Source: Sphingomonas sp. UBA978 (GTDB taxonomy: Bacteria > Pseudomonadota > Alphaproteobacteria > Sphingomonadales > Sphingomonadaceae). Taken from it: 64,000 nt of DNA. A program made the position numbers and the translations under genes. Shown piece after piece: positions 26,006-34,403 of the stretch. Position 1 is the first letter of the stretch; the number at the start of each line of letters is the position of its first letter. A model generated the notes under the pieces. That model saw only the letters and a list, made by a program, of their open reading frames with translations. It was not told the DNA's origin and ran no database searches. The stretch spans positions 113,608-177,607 of the forward strand of contig NZ_DBBS01000021.1 in assembly GCF_002292295.1 (NCBI RefSeq), given 5' to 3'.

Positions 26006-27043
26006 TCAACGCGTCGCGGTCGTTTGCCCTGCCAGATAGCGCGCGACCGGATCGATCATCTCCTTGGGGATGCGGCGCGCGATGACGGGCATCGTTGCGG
26101 CGCTCTTGCGCGCGTCGACGATCGTGTCGTCGCCCTGCCAGTGGCGCAGGCGCTGCGCGATAAAGTCGGCGCGCTGGCCGGCGATCACGGGATACGGCTT
26201 GCCCGGCGCGTGGCAGCTGGCGCAGGCGGGCAGTTGGATGCGGGCGATACCCTGCGTCACGATCCGCGCGGCCGCGGCGCTGCCGGCGGGCGCCGCGCCG
26301 AGGCCCGGCATCGCGGCGAAGCGGCGCGCGGCGTCGGTCATGGCGGCGGGCGTCATGCGCATCGCGACCTGCTGCATCACGGCGCTGGAGCGTGTGCCGT
26401 CGGCATAACCCTTCAATGCGGCGAGCAGATAGGCGGGATCCTGGCCGCCAAGCACGGGGATGTCGGGGGCGCCGCGGCCCTTGCCGTCGGCCCCGTGGCA
26501 GCCGGTGCAGCTGGCAAGGTCGTCGCCCGGATTCGCCTCGTTCACCAGCGCCTCGTATTGCGCCGGCGTCACGCCGGGCAGGCGGCGGACGAAGGCGACC
26601 ATGCGGCGTACCTCATCGGGACGGTCCTGCACCGCCCAGGCGGGCATACCGGTATATTTGACGCCGTGCTGGAGGATCCAGAACAGCTGTTTGTCGCTCC
26701 ATTCGCGCGCGTTGATCGCGAGGTCGGGCGCGGGCGGGGTGGCGGATTGCATGACCGGCGCAGGCTTTACCCCGGGCGCGCCATGGCAGACGGCGCAGGC
26801 ATTGGCGAAATGGCCCGCGGCGCTAACCAGACCGGTCGCGTCGGCGGGATCGTCGGGGCTGGTGAAGGCGGCATGGGTGCGCACCGAATTGCGCATCGTC
26901 CAATGCAGGAACCAGTCGGTGATCGGCCAATGACCGCTGGAGGCGGCGATGTTGAACAGTCCCGACCAGGCAAACAGCAGGCCCGCCGCGCCGAGCCCGA
27001 CCAGCGTGGCGATGGCGCGCGCCCAGGTGATGCGGATCGTCAT
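26006..27043 (-). CDS. Tri-heme membrane-anchored cytochrome c
   Basis: A 345-residue protein with an N-terminal membrane anchor (residues 8-30) and three class I cytochrome c domains. Haem motifs are CAVCH (83-87), CTGCH (179-183) and CASCH (274-278). Likely methionine ligands include those in YTGMPAW and near AATMPVIARR. It is the last gene of the oxidase operon, overlapping ctaG by 4 nt. It probably passes electrons to the haem c of the subunit II-like CoxB or accepts them from a dehydrogenase. The domain arrangement recalls multi-haem cytochromes of alcohol or aldehyde dehydrogenases, whose large subunits are absent here. Confidence 0.88.
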   Translation of the reverse strand: MTIRITWARAIATLVGLGAAGLLFAWSGLFNIAASSGHWPITDWFLHWTMRNSVRTHAAFTSPDDPADATGLVSAAGHFANACAVCHGAPGVKPAPVMQSATPPAPDLAINAREWSDKQLFWILQHGVKYTGMPAWAVQDRPDEVRRMVAFVRRLPGVTPAQYEALVNEANPGDDLASCTGCHGADGKGRGAPDIPVLGGQDPAYLLAALKGYADGTRSSAVMQQVAMRMTPAAMTDAARRFAAMPGLGAAPAGSAAAARIVTQGIARIQLPACASCHAPGKPYPVIAGQRADFIAQRLRHWQGDDTIVDARKSAATMPVIARRIPKEMIDPVARYLAGQTTATR

Positions 27044-27621
27044 GCGGCGGGTGCCTCCGGGCGGGTCTGGAGCAGGCGGCCGAGCATCGCGAGCCCGCCG
27101 ACGAGATAGGCTATGCCGCCGACCAGCAGCATGACGACGCCCGCGACCTGCTGGTCGGTGAGCGCGTCGGCACCATGGTGCATGTACAGCGGCCGGGGGG
27201 CGAGGCCGATCAGCGCGCCGAGCAGGGTCATGTGCATCGAGGTGACGAGCAGGGCGCCGACGCCGGCGGCGCGGTGGCGCGGGGCGAGGACGGCGGACCA
27301 GAGCAGCAGTCCGGCGGCGAGGAAGCTGGCCTGTTCGACGACCAGCGCCAGCGGATGATGCGCGGCGAGGTTGCGCAGTGCCGGCACATGCCAGCCCCAG
27401 ACGATCACCGCCTCGATCATCGCGGCGGGCAGGGGGGTGGCGAGTCGCGGCCAGCGCATGGCCGGATCGAACCGGCCGCCTTGCACGCCGATTGCAATCA
27501 GCGGCGCGGCGATCGCGACCGCGATCATATGCGCCGCCATATGGCCCGACATGCCGTAGCGGCTGAGCGTCCAGCCGATCGGCAGCAGCGCGAGGCCGGC
27601 GACGAGCGTCGGCGGTTTCAC
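27040..27621 (-). CDS. ctaG: Cytochrome c oxidase assembly factor CtaG (caa3-type)
   Basis: A 193-residue membrane protein with five or six helices, of the caa3_CtaG family needed for CuA/CuB assembly in caa3 oxidases; it is unrelated to Cox11. Conserved His/Met-rich segments are visible: SGHMAAHMIAVAIAAPLIA, VIVWGWHVPALRNLAAHHP, TSMHMTLLGALIGLAP and LYMHHGADALTDQQ. These fit copper handling. I start at the GTG at 27621, whose overlap with the preceding stop (GTGA) matches the spacing of every other pair in the operon; upstream sequence in this frame is not protein-like. Confidence 0.88.
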   Translation of the reverse strand: MKPPTLVAGLALLPIGWTLSRYGMSGHMAAHMIAVAIAAPLIAIGVQGGRFDPAMRWPRLATPLPAAMIEAVIVWGWHVPALRNLAAHHPLALVVEQASFLAAGLLLWSAVLAPRHRAAGVGALLVTSMHMTLLGALIGLAPRPLYMHHGADALTDQQVAGVVMLLVGGIAYLVGGLAMLGRLLQTRPEAPAA

Positions 27622-27995
27622 CGGCAGTCGCTCAGCACGATGACCGGCGCGGCGGTGAACAGCACCGCGATGAAGCTCAGCCCTGACAGTAATAATGTCG
27701 AATAGGCGAGGAAGCGCAGACGGTCGATCTCGGTGCCCTCGTCGTGCGGGGCGGGTGCACCGGGGGTGCGCGCCTGCTGCCACGCGATCAGCCCCGCCGC
27801 GACGATGATGAGCAGCGCCGCCACCGTCCCGATCGCGAAGGCGGTGGGAAAGCGCGCCCAGCTGCCCAGTTTCGCGCAGGACACCGCCGCCCACAGATAG
27901 GAGAAGAGGAAATGCACCGCCCACGTCGTCGGCGGCACGATCAACGTCCACAGCGTGACGCGCAGATCGCGTGCGCGGCGCAGCCAGCGCCTCAC
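27618..27995 (-). CDS. Small membrane protein of the oxidase operon, unknown
   Basis: A 125-residue hydrophobic protein with about three helices (LWTLIVPPTTWAVHFLFSYL; AFAIGTVAALLIIVAAGLIA; LLLSGLSFIAVLFTAAPVIV) and a basic N-terminus (MRRWLRRARDLR). I do not recognise a named family. It sits between the fused subunit I/III gene and ctaG with 4-nt overlaps on both sides. It is therefore most likely an accessory subunit or assembly factor, in the position of small subunits encoded with other alternative oxidases. Confidence 0.75.
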   Translation of the reverse strand: MRRWLRRARDLRVTLWTLIVPPTTWAVHFLFSYLWAAVSCAKLGSWARFPTAFAIGTVAALLIIVAAGLIAWQQARTPGAPAPHDEGTEIDRLRFLAYSTLLLSGLSFIAVLFTAAPVIVLSDCR

Positions 27996-30502
27996 AGTCC
28001 CGCCTCCGGGAACAGGCCGATGGTCAGATAGGCGACCAGCGCCGTCAGCGCGAAGAAATGCTGGTAGACGGTAATGTTGCGCAGGTCGGCGTCATGCGCG
28101 GGGTCCATGCGGCCGGCCAAGCTGCGTGCGAGCGTGTAGAGCTGCATGATCGCGCCGACCGCCGCGTGGACTACGGTCCAGATCACCAGTACCCAGACGA
28201 TCGCCGGATAGACGTTCGCCTTTGGATCGAGCCCGTCGAGGCAGCGCAGCCCGACGGCGAGGCTGGCGAGTGCGGCGACCGCACCGGCGATCAGCAGCGC
28301 GCGCGCCGGCGGCACCGCGCCGCGGGCGTGGACTTCCCGCGCGGCGAGCGTCGCGGCCCAGCTGGCGAGCGACAGCAGCAGCGCGACGATCGGCCAATAG
28401 GTGCCCGGTCCGTCGAAGCCGGCGCCGAAATCGGGATGGATCGTCCAGTAGAAATAATAGCCGAAGACGAGGCCCGAGAAGGCGGTGGCGTCCGCCATCA
28501 TCGTGATGAACATCGCCCACCAGCCCGGCGCTGCGGGACCGGAAATATAGAGCGGCATATGCATACCATGGCCGATCGGCTTTTCGGGCTTCTCCGGGAT
28601 CTCGGCCGTGTCCCACAGCCACCAGAGCACGCAGGCGAGCGTCACCACGCCGCTGAGCGCGGACAGCAGGTAGAGGTGGTAGGTGGTCAGGATGAACACC
28701 CCGCCGAGCGCGACCGCGGTCATCATCGGCTTGACGCTGGGGGTGCCGAGCCGGATCACCGACACCGGCTTCGCATCGAGGACGGAGGTGATGATCGTCT
28801 CGCGGCGGCCTTCCTCGGCATCGGGCAGGAAGAAACGGCCCTCGTCGACCTTGGCGACGAAACCGGGCTGGTCCCAGATCGGGTAGCGGCTCTCGATCAG
28901 CGGCACCGAGCGGATGCCCCAGTCCTCGTCGTCCGGATGCGCGAGCCATTCGAGCGTGCCGGCGTTCCACGGGTTGCGGACCGCCTTCTTCCGCGTCGGC
29001 GACAGTGCGAGGTCGACCACCAGCACCAGCACGCCGGCGGCGAACAGATAGGACCCTGCGGTCGAGGCGAGGTTGAGCCAGCCGATGTTGAGATCGGCGG
29101 GATAGGTGAAGACGCGGCGCGGCATCCCCTCCAGCCCCGACAGATGCATCGGGAAGAAGGTCAGGTTCACGCCGACGAACATGATCCAGAAGGCGATGCG
29201 GCCGAGCCGGTCGCTCAGCTTCTTGCCGGTGATGAGCGGCCAGTAATAATAGAGGCCGCCGAACAGCGGCAGCAACGTGCCGCCGATCAGCACGTAATGC
29301 AGGTGGGCGACGATAAAGTAGGTGTCGTGCGCCTGCCAGTCGAACGGCGCGATCGCGACCATTACGCCGGTCAGGCCGCCGATGACGAAGATCGCGAGGC
29401 TGCCCGAGGCGTAGAGCAGCGGCGTCGACCATTTGACCTTGCCCGCCCAGAGCGTCGCGATGAAGGCGAAGATCTGTACGCCGGTCGGGATCGCGACGGC
29501 TTCGGATGCGGCCGAGAAGAAGGCGAGGCTGATCTTGGGCAGCCCGGTCGCGAACATGTGGTGCACCCACAGGCCGAACGACAGGAAGGCGGTGCCGACC
29601 GCGGCTAGCACGATCCACGGATAGCCGAGCAGATGTCGTTGGGCGAACGTCGGGATCAGCATCGCGAATAGCGCGATCGAGGGGAGAAAGACGATATAGA
29701 CTTCCGGGTGGCCGAAGATCCAGAAGAGGTGCTGCCACAGCAGGGGATCGCCGCCCTTCGCCGCGTCGAAGAACGGCCAGCCGAGCAGCCGCTCCATCTC
29801 GAACAGCAGGTCGCCGGCGATCAGGGGGGGGAAGGCGAACAGGATCATCACTGCGACGACGAGGATGTACCAGGCGTAGAGCGGCATCAGGTTGAGCCGC
29901 ATGCCCGGCGGGCGGCACTTGAAAACGCCGACGATCAGCTCGACCGCGGCGGCGACCGACGATACCTCGATGAAGCTGAGGCCCAGCATCCAGATATCGG
30001 CGCCAAGCCCCGACAGGTCGGTGCGGGTCGTCAGCGGCGGGTACATGAACCAGCCGCCATCGGGCGCGGCGTTGAAGAAGATCGATCCCCCGACGAAGAC
30101 GCCGCCGAGCAGGAAGCTCCAGTAACCGAACGCCGACAGACGCGGGAAGGGCAGGTCGCGTGCGCCCAGCAGCTGCGGCAGCAGGATGATCGACACCGCC
30201 TCGAACATCGGCACCGCGAACAGGAACATCATCATCGAGCCGTGCAGCGTGAACAGCTGGTTGAAGGTGTTCGCGGAAACGAGATCGTTGTCCGGCACCG
30301 CCAGCTGCGTGCGCATGATGAGTGCGAGTACGCCGGCGAACAGCATGAAGCCGAACGCGGTCAGCGTATACCAGACGCCGATCCGGTTGTTGTTGACGTC
30401 GGTCCAGCGGAAGAACCAGCCCGTGGGCGGCTTCCACACCTCGCGCAGGCGCGCTTCCTGCTCGCGGCGAAGCTGCGGATCGTCTTGCGCGTGGAGGCTC
30501 AT
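27992..30502 (-). CDS. Cytochrome c oxidase subunit I-III fusion
   Basis: An 836-residue fusion of haem-copper oxidase subunit I (about 1-560) with a subunit III-like part (about 590-836). Haem and copper ligands are intact: H87 (haem a), H265 with cross-link Y269 in GHPEVY, H314/H315, H400 and H402 (AHLHYVL). The D-channel aspartate D116 is in GARDLPFPR. The K-channel is unusual: the family's PTGIKIF reads PTGVQIF (Q343), and the upstream Ser position is Ala280. The subunit III part (PLYISGPAAPGWWAMFIT onwards) has about five helices and lacks the usual conserved glutamate context. It is coupled to coxB by a 4-nt overlap and probably reduces O2 with electrons from the CuA/haem c subunit. Confidence 0.93.
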   Translation of the reverse strand: MSLHAQDDPQLRREQEARLREVWKPPTGWFFRWTDVNNNRIGVWYTLTAFGFMLFAGVLALIMRTQLAVPDNDLVSANTFNQLFTLHGSMMMFLFAVPMFEAVSIILLPQLLGARDLPFPRLSAFGYWSFLLGGVFVGGSIFFNAAPDGGWFMYPPLTTRTDLSGLGADIWMLGLSFIEVSSVAAAVELIVGVFKCRPPGMRLNLMPLYAWYILVVAVMILFAFPPLIAGDLLFEMERLLGWPFFDAAKGGDPLLWQHLFWIFGHPEVYIVFLPSIALFAMLIPTFAQRHLLGYPWIVLAAVGTAFLSFGLWVHHMFATGLPKISLAFFSAASEAVAIPTGVQIFAFIATLWAGKVKWSTPLLYASGSLAIFVIGGLTGVMVAIAPFDWQAHDTYFIVAHLHYVLIGGTLLPLFGGLYYYWPLITGKKLSDRLGRIAFWIMFVGVNLTFFPMHLSGLEGMPRRVFTYPADLNIGWLNLASTAGSYLFAAGVLVLVVDLALSPTRKKAVRNPWNAGTLEWLAHPDDEDWGIRSVPLIESRYPIWDQPGFVAKVDEGRFFLPDAEEGRRETIITSVLDAKPVSVIRLGTPSVKPMMTAVALGGVFILTTYHLYLLSALSGVVTLACVLWWLWDTAEIPEKPEKPIGHGMHMPLYISGPAAPGWWAMFITMMADATAFSGLVFGYYFYWTIHPDFGAGFDGPGTYWPIVALLLSLASWAATLAAREVHARGAVPPARALLIAGAVAALASLAVGLRCLDGLDPKANVYPAIVWVLVIWTVVHAAVGAIMQLYTLARSLAGRMDPAHDADLRNITVYQHFFALTALVAYLTIGLFPEAGL

Positions 30503-31470
30503 TTCAGGCCCTGGAGATAGCGGGCGATGGCGGTGGCCTCACCTGGCGACAGTTGCGGGAAGGCGGGCATGCGCACGCCGGGTTTGGTCGCCTGCGGATG
30601 GCGGATGAAGGCCGCGACATTGGCGGTGGTCATCGGCAGGATGCCCGCGGCGAGCGTCGGTCGCGCGCCGAAATGGGTGAGGTCGGGACCGATCCGCCCG
30701 GTCGCGGCGGTGCCGCGGATCGCGTGGCAGGCGTTGCAGCCGTTGGCGGCGAACAGCGCGGCGCCCTCGCCGGTCGCGGTGGCGAGCCGGCGCTGGTCGG
30801 CAAGCCAGGCGTCGAAGGCGGCGGGCGGCATCGCGACGACGTCGAGCGCCATCAGCGCATGACTCAGCCCGCAGAATTCGGCACACTGGCCGCGATAGCG
30901 CCCGGCCTTGTCGGCGCGCACCACGAGCGTGTTGGTGCGGCCGGGGATCATGTCCATCTTGCCGCCGAGGCCGGGAATCCAGAAGCTGTGAACGACGTCC
31001 GCCGCGCTCAGGCGGAAGGCGACGGTGCGCCCAACCGGGATGCGCACCTCATTGGCGGTTTCCACCGGAGCGGCGCCCGCCGGGCGATAGAGGACGCGCC
31101 ACCAGAATTGTTCGCCCTCGACCGCGATGGTGAGGTCGGCGGGGCCGACCGGTCGCGGCTTCATATAGGGGAGCGACCAGACGAGCAGGCCAAGCAGCAC
31201 GACCGTCGGCACGATCCCGCCCAGCCACAGCACCAGCCGCATGCCGCCGGCATGCGTCAGCTCGCCCTCGGGCGCACGCACCGCATGCCGCATCAGCAGC
31301 GCGACGGCGATAGCGATCACCAGCGCACCGCACAGCATGACGAGGAACAGATAGCGGATATCGGCCGCGTCCGCGCCGAACGGCGCGAGCGTCGATTGAT
31401 GCGTGTTGCAGCCGGCAAGCAGCATGGCTGCGCCGCCGAGCGACGATGTTCTGAGCCCCCTCATCCGCAT
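30499..31470 (-). CDS. coxB: caa3-type cytochrome c oxidase subunit II with fused haem c domain
   Basis: A 323-residue lipoprotein (lipobox LLAGC) with two membrane helices (about 40-62 and 80-103). A CuA domain follows: EGEQFWWRVLY, the histidine in VVHSFWIP and the ligand cluster QCAEFCGLSHALM. A C-terminal cytochrome c domain has CNACH and a likely Met ligand in GVRMPAFP. This layout defines caa3 oxidases that take electrons directly from soluble or bound cytochromes. It is the first gene of the five-gene operon. Confidence 0.95.
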   Translation of the reverse strand: MRMRGLRTSSLGGAAMLLAGCNTHQSTLAPFGADAADIRYLFLVMLCGALVIAIAVALLMRHAVRAPEGELTHAGGMRLVLWLGGIVPTVVLLGLLVWSLPYMKPRPVGPADLTIAVEGEQFWWRVLYRPAGAAPVETANEVRIPVGRTVAFRLSAADVVHSFWIPGLGGKMDMIPGRTNTLVVRADKAGRYRGQCAEFCGLSHALMALDVVAMPPAAFDAWLADQRRLATATGEGAALFAANGCNACHAIRGTAATGRIGPDLTHFGARPTLAAGILPMTTANVAAFIRHPQATKPGVRMPAFPQLSPGEATAIARYLQGLK

Positions 31471-31536
31471 CGTAACGCGTCGGGTCCGGAACGGTTCGTT
31501 TTTCCAGGGCGTTTTGTTGTGACGAAATGTTGCCGT

Positions 31537-32001
31537 CTATTGATCCGCGGCGGCAAGTTCTTCGCCGTTGCGGGTCGCGAAGTGCAGCGGCATGTCGTCC
31601 GTCCCGCCCGACGCGACCAGCGCGAGGTCGCTGGCGCCCTGCATCAGCCCGTCCTCGATCTCCGGCTCATGCGCCTCCGCGGCAGCGACCGTCGCGGCAA
31701 GCAGGTTGCGCGCCTCGGCCTCGCCATAGGTCATGGCGAATGCGGTGTGGGCGATGGTGAAACATTCGTGATCGCTTGCCGGTGCCGCGCTCTGATGCTG
31801 GAGCGAGGCGCAGGCCGCGCCGAGTATGTAGCCGCGCGACCAGGCCGACCCCGTCGGTCCGTCGTGCGGCAACTCGCCGGCGGGCAGGTGCAATCGCTCG
31901 AACTGCGGCAGCAGCAGCGCGCCGAGCGGCGACCGCAGCGTCGCGGCCAGCGTCTTGCGCTTCGGCCGCTTCGGCGCGATCAGATGGTCGAGGACCCCCA
32001 T
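31537..32001 (-). CDS. Hypothetical protein
   Basis: A 154-residue protein I do not recognise. The N-terminus is basic (IAPKRPKRKTLAATLR). The rest is acidic and helix-prone, including SRGYILGAACASLQHQ, HECFTIAHTAFAMTYGEAEA and a C-terminal DMPLHFATRNGEELAAADQ. There is no signal peptide and no membrane segment. It lies 66 bp upstream of coxB on the same strand, so co-transcription is possible but unsupported. The codon pattern looks genuine. Confidence 0.6.
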   Translation of the reverse strand: MGVLDHLIAPKRPKRKTLAATLRSPLGALLLPQFERLHLPAGELPHDGPTGSAWSRGYILGAACASLQHQSAAPASDHECFTIAHTAFAMTYGEAEARNLLAATVAAAEAHEPEIEDGLMQGASDLALVASGGTDDMPLHFATRNGEELAAADQ

Positions 32002-32179
32002 CGGTCAGATTCCCTATCAATGTGCTGGCGACCGCTGTGCACGAACGAGGTTAACCGACGCCTAAGCGGGGGTGCCGCCGCCGCCGCGAGATCCGGCCCG
32101 CATCGCAATTCCTTCGCATCACCGCATCCTTCTTGTATAGCCGGTCGTATTTACCCCCCGGGATGAGGTGACGTTTTCC

Positions 32180-33583
32180 GTGTTCAAGGGCCTGAAGCCG
32201 ATCGTGTACAATGGCCGTGAGGTCTGGCCGCTGGTCGAAGGGGGCAAGGGCGTCGCCGCGACCAACCACGCCTCCGCCGGCGCCTGGGCTGCCGCCGGAG
32301 GGATCGGTACGGTATCCGCCGTCAATGCCGACAGCTACGACCCCGACGGCAAGATCATCCCTCAGGTCTACAAGGCGCTGACCCGCCGCGAACGCCACGA
32401 GGAACTGGTCGAATATGCCATCGAAGGCGCCGTGCAGCAGGTGCAGCGCGCGCACGAGATTTCCGGCGGCAAGGGCGCGATCAACATCAACGTGCTGTGG
32501 GAGATGGGCGGGGCGCAGCGCATCCTGCACGGCGTGCTCGAGCGCACCCGGGGCATGGTGTCGGGCGTCACCTGCGGGGCGGGCATGCCGTACAAGCTGT
32601 CCGAGATCACCGCGTCCTACGGCGTGTCCTACCTGCCGATCGTATCCTCGGGCCGCGCCTTTCGCGCGCTGTGGAAGCGCGCCTATTCGAAGGCGGCGGA
32701 CTGGCTGGCGGCGGTCGTTTACGAGGACCCATGGCTCGCCGGCGGGCATAACGGCCTGTCCAATGCCGAGGACCCGCTGAAGCCGCAGGATCCGTTCCCG
32801 CGCGTCGCCGAACTGCGCGCGGTGATGCGCGAGGGCGGCATTCCCGACACGACGCCGATCGTGATGGCGGGCGGCGTCTGGTATCTGCGCGACTGGAACG
32901 ACTGGATCGACAATCCCGAGCTCGGCACGATCGCCTTCCAATATGGCACGCGGCCGCTGCTGACGCAGGAGAGCCCGATCCCGCAGGACTGGAAGGACCG
33001 GCTGACGCAGATCGAGGAAGGCGAGGTGCTGCTCCACCGCTTTTCGCCGACCGGTTTCTATTCGTCTGCGGTGCGCAATCCGTTCCTGCGCAACCTCGAG
33101 GCGCGTTCGGAACGCCAGATCGCCTTTTCGACGCAGGAGGCGGGGGACCACGTCTTCCAGCTCGACGTCGGCGTGAAGGGCAAGAATTTCTGGGTCACGC
33201 GCAACGACCTGCTACGCGCGCGCCAGTGGTTCGGCGAGGGCTATACCGACGCGCTGAAGACGCCGGACAATACGCTGGTGTTCGTCTCGCCGACCGAGAA
33301 GGGCATCATCCGCAAGGATCAGGCGGATTGCATGGGCTGTCTGTCGCAATGCTCCTTCTCGAGCTGGGCGGATACCGAAACCAATTCGACCGGGCGGCTC
33401 GCCGATCCGCGCAGCTTCTGTATCCAGAAGACGCTGCAGGACATCGCGCATGGTGGCGACGTCGACCAGAATTTGATGTTCGCCGGCCATGCTGCGTACA
33501 ACTTCAAGCGCGACCCCTTCTATTCCAACGGCTTCGTGCCGAGCGTGAAGCAACTGGTCGATCGCATCCTGACGGGGGACTGA
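32180..33583 (+). CDS. Nitronate monooxygenase-family flavoprotein with a C-terminal cysteine cluster
   Basis: A protein of about 467 residues of the 2-nitropropane dioxygenase/enoyl-reductase FMN-barrel family. It has NHASAGAWAAAGGIGTVS for phosphate binding, GVTCGAGMPYKL, IVSSGRAF, AGGVWYLRDWND and FQYGTRPLLT. Unlike typical 320-350-residue members it has a C-terminal region with C384, C387, C391 and C414 (in DCMGCLSQCSFS and RSFCIQ), suggesting an Fe-S cluster. I chose the GTG at 32180, with GAGGTG 9 nt before it; a GTG at 32168 is also in frame. Substrate unknown. Confidence 0.8.
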   Translation: MFKGLKPIVYNGREVWPLVEGGKGVAATNHASAGAWAAAGGIGTVSAVNADSYDPDGKIIPQVYKALTRRERHEELVEYAIEGAVQQVQRAHEISGGKGAININVLWEMGGAQRILHGVLERTRGMVSGVTCGAGMPYKLSEITASYGVSYLPIVSSGRAFRALWKRAYSKAADWLAAVVYEDPWLAGGHNGLSNAEDPLKPQDPFPRVAELRAVMREGGIPDTTPIVMAGGVWYLRDWNDWIDNPELGTIAFQYGTRPLLTQESPIPQDWKDRLTQIEEGEVLLHRFSPTGFYSSAVRNPFLRNLEARSERQIAFSTQEAGDHVFQLDVGVKGKNFWVTRNDLLRARQWFGEGYTDALKTPDNTLVFVSPTEKGIIRKDQADCMGCLSQCSFSSWADTETNSTGRLADPRSFCIQKTLQDIAHGGDVDQNLMFAGHAAYNFKRDPFYSNGFVPSVKQLVDRILTGD

Positions 33584-34066
33584 GTGTGGCGGCGGTCGCA
33601 CCGCCGGCATACCGGCGTGACGCCGGTGATTGAGACGGGTGTCGCGACAGCGCTGACGGCGGTCGCTGCCGCGATGCGCGACGCCCGTGGTCCGTGGTGG
33701 GTGATCGGCAGTGCGGCGGTCGCGCTGCATGGCGTTGTGACCGATGTCGCGGATATTGATCTGCTGGTCGGCGAAGAGGATGCAGCGGATCTGGTGTCGC
33801 GATTGGGACTGAGTGCGGAGCGGCTGGATCCTCATCCGCTGTTCCGGTCCGGGATTTTCGCGCGCTGGCCTAGGCTAGACCGCACGGTCGAGATCATGGG
33901 GGGCTTTGCGATCTGCGAAGGCGGCGCGTGGCGACCGCTGGTTCCTGTCACTCGCATTGCTCTGGATGGCGTGTACGTGCCGGATCGCGAGGAACTGATG
34001 ACGATCCTGTCCCGGTTCGGCCGGGCCAAGGATATCGAGCGCAGGCAGTTGCTCGCCGCGCTGTAG
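33584..34066 (+). CDS. Nucleotidyltransferase-fold protein
   Basis: A protein of up to 160 residues with a nucleotidyltransferase signature: WWVIGSAAVALHG, then the DxD pair in DVADIDLLVGEED. The remainder (HPLFRSGIFARWPRLDRTVE, then LDGVYVPDREELMTILSRFG) matches small uncharacterised NTase-fold proteins related to minimal nucleotidyltransferases. The GTG at 33584 abuts the preceding stop and has GGGGGA 4 nt before it; a GTG at 33617 would remove a basic, poorly protein-like N-terminus. No HEPN partner gene is adjacent, so a toxin-antitoxin role is not indicated. Confidence 0.65.
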   Translation: MWRRSHRRHTGVTPVIETGVATALTAVAAAMRDARGPWWVIGSAAVALHGVVTDVADIDLLVGEEDAADLVSRLGLSAERLDPHPLFRSGIFARWPRLDRTVEIMGGFAICEGGAWRPLVPVTRIALDGVYVPDREELMTILSRFGRAKDIERRQLLAAL

Positions 34067-34071
34067 ATGTA

Positions 34072-34105
34072 CGGGAGCGCCGGGTTGAGGCGCTCGACGC
34101 TCCCG
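34072..34105. terminator. Hairpin between convergent genes, possible bidirectional terminator
   Basis: CGGGAGCG (34072-34079) pairs with CGCTCCCG (34098-34105). An alternative stem pairs GAGCGCC (34075-34081) with GGCGCTC (34089-34095), so the two compete. It lies just after the nucleotidyltransferase stop and just before the end of the convergent lipoprotein gene. There is no U-tract on either side. Confidence 0.45.
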
Positions 34106-34112
34106 AACCTGG

Positions 34113-34310
34113 TCAGTCGGCGACGGTGCCGACCACCGCGCCACCGGTGCCGCCGATCGCGGCGCCCTTTTCGACGCTGCCACCGGTCGCTGCGGCGACG
34201 CCCGCACCACCCGCGGCACCGATCCCTGCGCCCTTCAGCGTCGAGCAGGCCGACAGGCTGACGGCAGAGGCGAGCAGAAGGGCGGTGGCGGCGATGGGCT
34301 TGATGGACAT
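34113..34310 (-). CDS. Small glycine-zipper lipoprotein
   Basis: A 65-residue protein with a signal peptide and lipobox (LSAC, cysteine at about residue 22). The mature part is rich in Gly and Ala with repeated GxxxG spacing (KGAGIGAAGGAGVAAATGG; KGAAIGGTGGAVVG), as in small osmotically induced outer-membrane lipoproteins. I start at the ATG at 34310; an upstream in-frame codon at 34382 would place a long tail before the signal. Function unknown; a role in envelope integrity is common for this type. Confidence 0.75.
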   Translation of the reverse strand: MSIKPIAATALLLASAVSLSACSTLKGAGIGAAGGAGVAAATGGSVEKGAAIGGTGGAVVGTVAD

Positions 34311-34403
34311 GGCTGAAATCCTTCGTTGCGGGGATGCGGAGGTAATGTCGCGGCGCAGCAAAGGTTTCCGTTCAGCAATCATTTATCACGAACAATGCGC
34401 GCG

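Noticed and set aside
27971..29608. 545-codon frame opposite the oxidase subunit I-III gene
   Set aside because: Antisense to transmembrane helices with intact metal ligands; translation is all charged residues without motifs.
33584..34066. Nucleotidyltransferase as a MNT/HEPN toxin-antitoxin member
   Set aside because: No HEPN-type partner gene is adjacent and the flanking genes are unrelated metabolism genes.
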